Below, in pieces: positions 17,939 through 24,866 of a DNA stretch of 64,000 nt (positions are counted from its first letter, which is position 1; each line of letters begins with the position of its first letter). The position numbers and the translations under genes are program-made. Under the pieces are notes generated by a model that saw nothing but the letters and a program-made list of their open reading frames with translations, did no database searches and had not been told where the DNA came from. The DNA lies in NCBI RefSeq assembly GCF_016805305.1, contig NZ_JAERQN010000001.1:558001-622000 (forward strand), read 5' to 3'. The DNA comes from Falsiroseomonas ponticola (GTDB taxonomy: Bacteria; Pseudomonadota; Alphaproteobacteria; Acetobacterales; Acetobacteraceae).

Positions 17939-18238
17939 GTGGCACGCTTCGACCTCTATCGGCCGAAGGGGTCGGCGGCCTGGCTGCTCGATGTCCAGGC
18001 CGATTTCCTGGACCACCTCCGCACCCGGGTCGTGGTGCCGCTGTTGCCGCCGGATGAGGTGCCGACCCGCATGACGGACCTGCACCCGGCCTTCGAGGTC
18101 GAGGGCCATCGGCTGTTGATGGCGACGCAGTTGATGGCCGCCGTCCCCCGCCGCGAACTCGGCCGGCCCGTCGGGAACCTCGCCCCGCACCGCGATGACA
18201 TCACCCGCGCGCTGGACCTGCTGCTGACGGGGTTCTGA
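17939..18238 (+). CDS. ccdB: CcdB family toxin
   Basis: A 99-residue protein matching CcdB in length and layout: FDLYRPKGSAAWLLDVQADF, RVVVPLLPPDEVP, HRLLMATQLMAAVP and an end with HRDDITRALDLLLTGF. F-plasmid CcdB poisons DNA gyrase and needs its last residues W-G-I; here the end reads T-G-F, so the tryptophan that stacks into GyrA is absent. Activity may be weakened or altered. It starts with GTG three bases after the antitoxin stop, the usual tight antitoxin-toxin order. The TetR gene converges on it with a six-base gap. Confidence 0.85.
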   Translation: MARFDLYRPKGSAAWLLDVQADFLDHLRTRVVVPLLPPDEVPTRMTDLHPAFEVEGHRLLMATQLMAAVPRRELGRPVGNLAPHRDDITRALDLLLTGF

Positions 18239-18244
18239 GCACGT

Positions 18245-18868
18245 TCAGGGGCCCGCGCAGGCCTCCACCACCAGCGCCAGCATGTCCTCCGCCACCTCCG
18301 CCGCCCGATCCTCCCCGGCCCAGAGCTCCGCCCCCGGCACTTCCAGCCGCAGCGTGCCGAAGCCGTGCACGGCGGACCAGGCCAGCGCCAGGCGCGCGCG
18401 CCGTGCCCGCCCCTCCGCCGCCGGCGCGGCCGCCGCCATGGCGGTGGCGAGCGGCGCCCAGGCGCCCCGCGCGGCCGCGCGCCAGGCCTCGTCCGCCGTG
18501 TCGATCAGGTCGGTGCGGAACATCAGGCGGAACTGGGCCGGGTTCTCCCGCGCGAAGGCCAGGTAGCCGCGGCCCGTCGCGGCCAGGCGCGCGCGGGCAT
18601 CGGCGCCGGCCGGCAGGGCCGCCACCGCATCCTCCATCGCGCGCGCCAGGCGCTCCGACCGCTCCACCGCGAAGGCGGTCAGCAGGCCCCGCTTGTCGCC
18701 GAAATGCGGCGCGGCGGCGGAGTGCGACACGCCGGCGCGGCGCGCGCATTCGCGCAGGGTCACCGCCTCCGGCCCCTGCTCCAGCACGATCTCAGCGACC
18801 GCATCCAGCAGGGCGCGGCGGAGGTCGCCGTGATGGTGCCGGCCGCGGGGCTTGGGGGTGACGGTCAT
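18245..18868 (-). CDS. TetR/AcrR family transcriptional regulator
   Basis: A 207-residue repressor. The N-terminal helix-turn-helix covers about residues 16-62 (TLRECARRAGVSHSAAAPHF then GDKRGLLTAF). The C-terminal half contains ALAWSAVHGFGTLRLEV, the WHG-type ligand domain found in one TetR subgroup. It is divergent from the ABA4-like gene, and two operator-like copies of a TGACNATNGTCA-type site lie between them. It therefore probably controls itself and the two membrane protein genes. The ATG at 18868 starts a compact protein; an upstream ATG at 18904 would overlap the operator. Confidence 0.88.
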   Translation of the reverse strand: MTVTPKPRGRHHHGDLRRALLDAVAEIVLEQGPEAVTLRECARRAGVSHSAAAPHFGDKRGLLTAFAVERSERLARAMEDAVAALPAGADARARLAATGRGYLAFARENPAQFRLMFRTDLIDTADEAWRAAARGAWAPLATAMAAAAPAAEGRARRARLALAWSAVHGFGTLRLEVPGAELWAGEDRAAEVAEDMLALVVEACAGP

Positions 18869-18901
18869 GGCCGCGATCCTGCCGCGCAAGATCGAACTTG
18901 A

Positions 18902-18938
18902 CAATGGTCAGTCCCTCGGGCGATCAAACTGACCATTG
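18902..18938. promoter_or_regulatory. Inverted repeat operator between TetR and the ABA4-like gene
   Basis: CAATGGTCAG (18902-18911) and CTGACCATTG (18929-18938) are perfect 10-base inverted copies, 17 bases apart. Each arm is also part of a smaller imperfect palindrome (TGACAATGGTCA on the left). This is the expected appearance of a TetR-family operator in a divergent promoter. Confidence 0.7.
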
Positions 18939-18959
18939 GACAGTCGGAGCCCCTGACCC

Positions 18960-19385
18960 GTGGAAACCTTCTTCTCGGCGGTGAACCTGATCGCGCTGGC
19001 GGGCTGGGTCGGCCTGCTGGCGGCGCCGCGATCCCGCGCCGTCACCTGGTGGTTCGCGGGGCTCGCCCTGCCGGCGCTGCTGGCGGTGCTCTATCTGGTG
19101 CTGCTGGCCACCTACGCCCCGGGGGCGGAGGGCGGGTTCTCCTCCCTCGCCGGCGTCGCCGCGCTGTTCCGCACGCCGGGCGTGCTGCTGGCGGGCTGGG
19201 TGCATTACCTCGCCTTCGATCTCTTCATCGGCGCCTGGATCTGCCGGCGTGGCGCGGCGGAGGGGATGAACCCCTGGCTGGTGCGGCTCTGCCTGCCGCC
19301 GACCTTCCTGGTGGGGCCGGTCGGGCTGCTGCTGTTCCTCGGCCTCCGCGCCGCCAAGGGGACCCGCTTGGGGAGGGCGGCATGA
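18960..19385 (+). CDS. ABA4-like (DUF4281) membrane protein
   Basis: A 141-residue protein with four hydrophobic segments. The sequence AGWVHYLAFDLFIGAWI followed by CLPPTFLVGPVGLLLFLGLR is typical of the ABA4-like family. In plants ABA4 takes part in neoxanthin formation; bacterial members are uncharacterised or tied to carotenoids. A GTG start at 18960 is used. The TGA overlaps the ATG of the next membrane protein gene (ATGA), so the two are made together, probably under the divergent TetR regulator. Confidence 0.8.
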   Translation: METFFSAVNLIALAGWVGLLAAPRSRAVTWWFAGLALPALLAVLYLVLLATYAPGAEGGFSSLAGVAALFRTPGVLLAGWVHYLAFDLFIGAWICRRGAAEGMNPWLVRLCLPPTFLVGPVGLLLFLGLRAAKGTRLGRAA

Positions 19386-20161
19386 TCGCGATCCTGCGGG
19401 AGCTGGACCGCCGGCAGCCCACCCTCGCGCGGCTCGGCTGGGGGATGGCGGCGGTGCTGGCGGCAAGCCTCATGGCGATGCTGGTGGATGGGCGGGGCCT
19501 CAACGGTGTCTCCGTCTGGACCAAGCCGGCGAAATTCGCGGCCTCGCTGGCGGTCTGGTGCTGGACGCTGGCCTGGGCCTGGGGGGTGCTGGCGCCGGCG
19601 GTGCGGGATGGCTGGGTCGCGCGGGTGGTGCTGTGGGGCACCGTCGCGGCGGCGCTGTTCGAGCAGGGGTGGATCACGCTGCGCGCCGCGCTCGGCCTGC
19701 GCAGCCATTTCGCGACGGATGCGCTGGGCGCCTTCATGTTCGGCGTCATGGGTGCCGCGGCGCTGGGGCTGGTGCTGCTGGCGGCGGTGCTCGGTCTGCT
19801 GGTGCTGGCGCGTGGCGATGCGGCGCAGCCGCGGCCCTGGCGGATGGCCGTCGGGCTGGGGCTGGTGGTGGCGGGGGTGATGGGCGGCGTCACGGGCTTC
19901 GCGATCGGCGGGCATGGCTCGCCCCTCATCGGCGGCACGCTGTCCGATGCCGGGGCCTGGCCGCCCTTCTTCTGGTCGCGGGATGGCGGCGACCTTCGCA
20001 TCGCGCATTTCCTGGGCACCCACGCCATGCAGGCGGTGCCGGCCTTCGCCCTGCTGGCCTCCCCCGGCGTGGCGGGGGTGGTGCTGGCCGCGCTGGCCTG
20101 GCTGGCGCTGAGCCTGGCCGCCTTCGCGGCCGCGCTGGCGGGCATCCCCCTGATGCCGTAA
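19382..20161 (+). CDS. Hypothetical integral membrane protein
   Basis: A 259-residue protein with about seven hydrophobic segments. I do not recognise the family firmly. Conserved-looking polar spots are SVWTKPAKFAASLAVW near residue 44 and RIAHFLGTHAMQAVP near residue 208; the His pair in the latter lies in a helix and could bind a cofactor or metal. It is coupled to the ABA4-like gene by a 4-base overlap and is probably co-regulated by the TetR protein. Confidence 0.7.
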   Translation: MIAILRELDRRQPTLARLGWGMAAVLAASLMAMLVDGRGLNGVSVWTKPAKFAASLAVWCWTLAWAWGVLAPAVRDGWVARVVLWGTVAAALFEQGWITLRAALGLRSHFATDALGAFMFGVMGAAALGLVLLAAVLGLLVLARGDAAQPRPWRMAVGLGLVVAGVMGGVTGFAIGGHGSPLIGGTLSDAGAWPPFFWSRDGGDLRIAHFLGTHAMQAVPAFALLASPGVAGVVLAALAWLALSLAAFAAALAGIPLMP

Positions 20162-20192
20162 GCGCGCCATCATCCCGGACGATGGATGGCGC

Positions 20193-21863
20193 GTGACCGA
20201 CGAGAATCCCCTGCTGCGCCGCGCCGCCTTCGCCGCGCTGGTGGCCGGCATCGCCGCCTTCCTGCTCTGGCTGACCTGGCGCGCGCTGACGCCGGTGAAC
20301 GGGTGGGAGGCGCTGATCCTGCTGGCCGTCGCGCTGACCACGCCCTGGACAGCGCTGTCGGCCGCCAATTCGCTCCTCGGGCTCGCGCTGCTGCTGGGCG
20401 CGCGGGACCCGCCCGCCGCCGTGCTGCCCGCGCTGGCCCGCGCCCGCCCCGGCCCGCCGGATGCCGTCACCGCCATCGCCGTCTGCATCCGGAACGAGGC
20501 GATGGAGGCGGTGCTGCCGCCGCTCGGCACGCTGCTGGATGGCCTGGCGCGGGAGGGCGCCGCCGACCGCTTTCGCCTCTGGCTGCTGTCGGACACGCAG
20601 GACCCCGCCATCGCGGCCGCCGAGGAAGCCGCCATCGCTGGCTTCGCGAGCGCCCATCCCGGCCGCGTGCGGTACCGCCGCCGCACCGACAACACCGGCT
20701 ACAAGGCCGGCAACGTGATGGATTTCCTCGACCACCACGTGACGGACGAGGCCTTCTTCATCACGCTCGATGCCGACAGCGTGATGACGCCGGCCGCCGT
20801 GCTGCGCCTCGTTTCGATCATGGAGGCCGAGCCGAGGCTCGCCATCGTGCAGCAGCTGATCGTGGGCCGTCCCGCCACCGCCGCCTTCCCGCGGCTGTTC
20901 CAGTTCGGGATGCGGGCGGGGATGCGCAGCTGGGCGACGGGGCAGGCCTGGTGGCAGTTGGATTCCGGCCCCTATTGGGGCCACAACGCCATCATCCGCG
21001 TGGCGCCGTTCCGCGACCACGCGAAGCTCGAACCCCTGCCCGATGGCAGCCGCATCCTGAGCCACGACATGGTGGAGAGCGTGCGCCTGCAGGCCGCGGG
21101 CTGGGCCGTGCGCTGCCTGCCCGCCGAGGATGGCAGCATGGAGGCCAACCCGCCCGCGCTGCCCGAATTTCTCCAGCGCGACGAACGCTGGGGCGCCGGC
21201 AACATGCAGTATTTCCGCCTGTTCGATCTGCCGGGAATGACGGCACTCGGGCGGCTGCAACTCGTGCAGGCCATCCTGCTGTTCCTGGGCGCGCCGCTCT
21301 ACGCCGCGATCCTGCTGCTAGCGGCGGGGAATGCGTTGAGCGGCGGCGGCGCGGGCACGCCGATGGGCGCGCTGGCGCTGGCCGTGCTGGCGCATGCGCT
21401 CTGCTACTTCTCGCCCAAGCTGTCGGGCTATGCGCAGGCGCTGATCCAGCGCGAGGTCGCCGCGACCTATGGCGGGCGCTGCGCCTTCGCGCGCGGCGCC
21501 GTCGCGGAATTCGTCTTCATGCAGCTGTTCGAGCCACTGTCCACGCTGAACAAGGCGATGTTCCTGCTGACCTTGCCCTTCGGCGCGCGCACGGGCTGGG
21601 CGCCGCAGAACCGCGCGGATCGCGGCATCGCCTGGCGCGACGCCGCGCGGCTGCTGTGGCGGCACACCGTGATCGGCGTGGTGCTGACGGCCTGCTTCGC
21701 GAGCGTGTCGGGGACGGCGCTGCTGATCGCGCTTCCCTTCACGGCGGGGATGGTGCTGGCGATTCCGCTATGCGTGTGGAGCGCCGATCCGCGGGTGTCG
21801 GCGTGGCTGCGGGAGAAGGGGGTGGCGAGCACGCCGGAGGAGTTGGTGGTGGCTCGCCAATGA
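20193..21863 (+). CDS. mdoH: Glucans biosynthesis glucosyltransferase MdoH-like
   Basis: A 556-residue inner-membrane family 2 glycosyltransferase. Two N-terminal membrane helices precede a catalytic domain with AVCIRNEAME, TDNTGYKAGNVMDFL, the DADS metal motif (193-196), GPYWGHNAIIR and QRDERWGAGNMQY (the Q/RxxRW-type motif). Four or five helices follow. This is the OpgH/MdoH pattern, which makes the linear beta-1,2-glucan backbone of osmoregulated periplasmic glucans from UDP-glucose. It is shorter than the E. coli enzyme (847 residues), lacking long terminal extensions. The usual partner MdoG/OpgG is not adjacent. GTG start. Confidence 0.88.
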   Translation: MTDENPLLRRAAFAALVAGIAAFLLWLTWRALTPVNGWEALILLAVALTTPWTALSAANSLLGLALLLGARDPPAAVLPALARARPGPPDAVTAIAVCIRNEAMEAVLPPLGTLLDGLAREGAADRFRLWLLSDTQDPAIAAAEEAAIAGFASAHPGRVRYRRRTDNTGYKAGNVMDFLDHHVTDEAFFITLDADSVMTPAAVLRLVSIMEAEPRLAIVQQLIVGRPATAAFPRLFQFGMRAGMRSWATGQAWWQLDSGPYWGHNAIIRVAPFRDHAKLEPLPDGSRILSHDMVESVRLQAAGWAVRCLPAEDGSMEANPPALPEFLQRDERWGAGNMQYFRLFDLPGMTALGRLQLVQAILLFLGAPLYAAILLLAAGNALSGGGAGTPMGALALAVLAHALCYFSPKLSGYAQALIQREVAATYGGRCAFARGAVAEFVFMQLFEPLSTLNKAMFLLTLPFGARTGWAPQNRADRGIAWRDAARLLWRHTVIGVVLTACFASVSGTALLIALPFTAGMVLAIPLCVWSADPRVSAWLREKGVASTPEELVVARQ

Positions 21864-21911
21864 CGAGCACATATGGTACGATCATGGAATGTATTTTGTG
21901 GGAACCCGACT

Positions 21912-22493
21912 GTGCCGGAGCCGACGCCCTGGTGGCTTGATCTCATTAAGGTCGTGGGTGCCGGCTTGTTCGCGGCCTTCGCCACCCACTTTCTGACCGG
22001 CTGGCGTGAGGCGAAAAAGAGCGAAGCGAATGCTCGCCATCTGGCCCTGCAAATCTCTGTGGCGCTTGAACGCTTCGCGATCGAGTGCGCAGATAGAGTT
22101 GGCGATACCGAGATGTCAGTAAGCTCCGGGGGGCATGCCGGCAAAGCGCATCTCTCGCTACCGACGCTGGCTGCCTTTCCTGCGGATGGCGCGTGGGGGA
22201 GCCTAGAATCATCGTTAGCGGCCCGCGCACTGGCTATGCCAAACGAGCTTCTTCTCGCAGATCAGAAGCTTTCGTTCGAATGGGAAATCAGTGACGCCGA
22301 CGACGTAGCTCGCGAATGCGCACGTCAGGCGGCACTGCATGGCGCGCGCGCGTTCGAACTGGCGGGCGACTTACGCTCCCGGTACCAACTGCCGTCGTTC
22401 GATCCCACGAAGTCGGCTTGGGATGTTAAGGCGTATCTCAAGCGGAAGCGCATCGAAGCGGAAGCTATTTGGAAAAGGCAGCGCGAGTCATGA
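21912..22493 (+). CDS. Unrecognised membrane-anchored protein
   Basis: About 193 residues with one membrane helix near the N-terminus (DLIKVVGAGLFAAFATHFLTG) and a hydrophilic domain behind it, mostly helical, ending in a Lys/Arg-rich coil-like stretch (KAYLKRKRIEAEAIWKRQRE). No family recognised. The GTG at 21912 is preferred because it puts PEPTPWWLDL at the start, with GGGAA seven bases upstream; ATG at 21873 would add 13 unconvincing residues. Codon use and base composition are visibly less GC-rich than the neighbours, suggesting recent acquisition. Confidence 0.65.
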   Translation: MPEPTPWWLDLIKVVGAGLFAAFATHFLTGWREAKKSEANARHLALQISVALERFAIECADRVGDTEMSVSSGGHAGKAHLSLPTLAAFPADGAWGSLESSLAARALAMPNELLLADQKLSFEWEISDADDVARECARQAALHGARAFELAGDLRSRYQLPSFDPTKSAWDVKAYLKRKRIEAEAIWKRQRES

Positions 22494-22584
22494 TACACTG
22501 GCTCGGTCACGCTCGCACGACAAGCGAGCAGATCGCATCGTGCTTTGCCGCTTGGAACGCTGCTCGTGGCGCAGCATGCCGCCC

Positions 22585-24735
22585 TCACCGCATGAACCCC
22601 CCGAACCCCTCCTCGAAGGCCCGCGCCCTGCCCTCCCGCGTCACCTCCCACAACGGATTGTCCACCGCCAGCCTGGCGCCGCCGTCCCGTGTCACGCCGC
22701 GGATGGTCAGCGGCGCCACGCTCCGCGTCTCGATCCCGAACAAATCGAGCGGCACGCGCACATAGATCCCCCGGTCGAAGCTGCCCTCGCCGAAGGTCTT
22801 GAAGGGCACATCGGTCAAGGTCGCGAAGCCGCCGACCTCGATGCCGCTGCGGAAGCGCCGCCCGATCTCGACCGTGCCGCCCCAATCCCCCGCGAGGTAC
22901 CGCCCCGCCCGCGCCACGCCATACATCCCGAACCAGGGCAGGTCGGCATAGACCGACACATGCCCGGTGGTGACGTTGTAGCCCTGCAGGCCGAAGCGCT
23001 GGTCGTAGTCCCGCTGCGCCACCTGCGCGACATCGACGCCGACGCCCCAGGCGCGCCCCTCCGGCCGCCACAGCACCTCGGCCGACACGCCCGCGAACAT
23101 CGGCTCCAAATAGCCGCCCGTCACCCGCGCGAAGACATCGGGCGCAAGCCCCCAGATGCGCTCCCCATACAGCGCGGGCATCGCCGTCTCCCCCTCCCGC
23201 GCATAGCGCGCCGCCTCGCTGCGGACGCGCGGCAGGCGGCTGTCGGAAGCCGGTGCCCCCGCCAGGTTCCCCGCCAGCACGCGGGAAAGGCTGCCCGCGA
23301 CGGCCACGCCATGCCCGACCTCCGCCCGCGCGCCCAGCACCGCCTGCGCCTGCCAGCGCAGCGTGCGGGACGGATCGCCGAACAGGGTCGAGAAGCGCGG
23401 CTCCAACCCCCAGGAGAAGCCGCGCCCGCCATCCAGCAGGCCGAATTCATCCGCCCCCGCCGCCTCCAGCCGGCTGGCGTAGAACATCTCCTCCGCGCTG
23501 CCATCGCCGCGGACCGCCGCCTCCATCGCGCCCCGCGGCAGCGTGAGGCGCGCCACCTCCACCCCCGCCTGGCGCCAGGAGAAGACGATGCGCTCCACCC
23601 CCGGCGGCAGGTGCGGCTGCACGGCGCGCAGCATCCGCCCCGCCGCCCGCGCCAGCGTCCGCTGCCGCCCGCCCGCGACGGCAATGCGCGCGACCTCGCC
23701 CTCGATCCGGATGCGGACGGGGCGGAAGCCGATGGCGCGCAAGGCCGCCGCCACCGCCGCCTCGGCGTCCGGCGGCGCTTCGACCGGCCGCGCCGTCATG
23801 GCCGGCGGCGGCGGGCGCTCCACCTCCGGCACCCGATCCGGATCCAGCCGCGCGGAGACCCGCAGCAGCAGGTCCGTGCCATGCACGAACTGCACCCCCG
23901 CATCCAGCCAGCCATTCGACCATTGCAGGCCGTAATTCACGCGGGATCCGGCCTCACCCCGCAACCCCGTCGTCCGCGCCGGCCAGCCGCCCCGCTCATC
24001 CCGCAGCGCGTCGCCGGAAACCTCCACCTTCGCGCGCAGCCCCTCGACCTCTCCCCAGGGGGTCCAGACCGGCGGCAGCGAATATTCGAGCCCGCCGAAC
24101 AGCGCCGCGCTCTCCCCCCGGAAGAACTGGAAGGTGTTGATGGAGCCGCCCTGGTCCACGCGGCGGGGCCGCTCCTCGAACCGCGGCGACAGCACCGCCA
24201 GCGGGTTCTGCCCATCCGCCGCCGTGCCGAGCCGCCCCCAGCCCAGGCCCAGCGTCGCATCCAGCGGCCCGAAGCGCTTGGAGGCCACGACATACTCGCC
24301 CGAATAGAGCCCCGTGCCGATGAAGTCCTGCAGCCCCACGGCAATGGCAGGCGTCCAGTCCGTCTCCTCCCAGATCCGCATCTTCAGGTCGAAGGCGCGG
24401 TCATTCGTCATCCCCGCGCCCGTCGTGCCATCCAGCCGCTCCGTCAGCCGGAACGTCGCCTCCAGCCACGGCAGGGCCTGGAAGGAGAGGAGATGAAACC
24501 GCCGCTGGTGCCGGACCGCCGTGCCCCCCTCCAACACCCCATCCGGCCGGAACCGCGCATTGCGCATCTCCAGCAGGCCCACACCGCCGTAGTTGGACCC
24601 GGTCCCCGGCACCTCGTCGGCGGCGCGGCTCGGCGCGGGGGCGGTGAGGAGCGCGAGGGCGAGCAGCAGGGGGGCTTTGCCCCCCTGCACCCCCCACCAG
24701 GGGGCAGGGGCCCCCTGGACCACCTTCCGTTGCAT
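22585..24735 (-). CDS. YjbH domain exopolysaccharide outer-membrane protein
   Basis: About 716 residues. After a signal peptide (APLLLALALLTAPAPSRAA) the mature protein begins GTGSNYGGVGLLEMRNARF, the typical YjbH start, and continues with many amphipathic beta strands and blocks such as LGLGWGRLG and ERIWGLAPDVFARVTGGYLE. YjbH proteins are predicted outer-membrane lipoprotein-like or barrel components of exopolysaccharide export. The ATG at 24735 makes the first 25 codons read through a hairpin repeat, so the true start may be the GTG at 24690, which leaves a clean signal peptide. It follows the SLBB export gene on the same strand after 131 bases. Confidence 0.85.
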   Translation of the reverse strand: MQRKVVQGAPAPWWGVQGGKAPLLLALALLTAPAPSRAADEVPGTGSNYGGVGLLEMRNARFRPDGVLEGGTAVRHQRRFHLLSFQALPWLEATFRLTERLDGTTGAGMTNDRAFDLKMRIWEETDWTPAIAVGLQDFIGTGLYSGEYVVASKRFGPLDATLGLGWGRLGTAADGQNPLAVLSPRFEERPRRVDQGGSINTFQFFRGESAALFGGLEYSLPPVWTPWGEVEGLRAKVEVSGDALRDERGGWPARTTGLRGEAGSRVNYGLQWSNGWLDAGVQFVHGTDLLLRVSARLDPDRVPEVERPPPPAMTARPVEAPPDAEAAVAAALRAIGFRPVRIRIEGEVARIAVAGGRQRTLARAAGRMLRAVQPHLPPGVERIVFSWRQAGVEVARLTLPRGAMEAAVRGDGSAEEMFYASRLEAAGADEFGLLDGGRGFSWGLEPRFSTLFGDPSRTLRWQAQAVLGARAEVGHGVAVAGSLSRVLAGNLAGAPASDSRLPRVRSEAARYAREGETAMPALYGERIWGLAPDVFARVTGGYLEPMFAGVSAEVLWRPEGRAWGVGVDVAQVAQRDYDQRFGLQGYNVTTGHVSVYADLPWFGMYGVARAGRYLAGDWGGTVEIGRRFRSGIEVGGFATLTDVPFKTFGEGSFDRGIYVRVPLDLFGIETRSVAPLTIRGVTRDGGARLAVDNPLWEVTREGRARAFEEGFGGFMR

Positions 24736-24847
24736 GCCGGTAGGGAGGGGGGCACTTCGGCCCCCCTCCCTACCGGCATTGAAAACCGATGGCGGGGTCC
24801 GGGGGGCGCCACGCCCCCCGGCGGGGGCGCGGGGGCAGCGCCCCCGC
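24667..24847. repeat. Cluster of GC-rich hairpins between the SLBB export gene and yjbH
   Basis: Five stems in 181 bases. CAGGGGGGC/GCCCCCCTG (24667-24687) and CCAGGGGGC/GCCCCCTGG (24697-24718) fall inside the annotated yjbH N-terminus. A perfect 20-bp stem (24734-24753 with 24760-24779, loop ACTTCG) abuts the yjbH ATG. CCGGGGGGC/GCCCCCCGG (24799-24821) and GCGGGGGC/GCCCCCGC (24829-24847) follow toward the upstream gene. They could terminate or attenuate transcription between the two genes. Confidence 0.75.
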
Positions 24848-24866
24848 AGCGCGCCCTCATGTCTCC

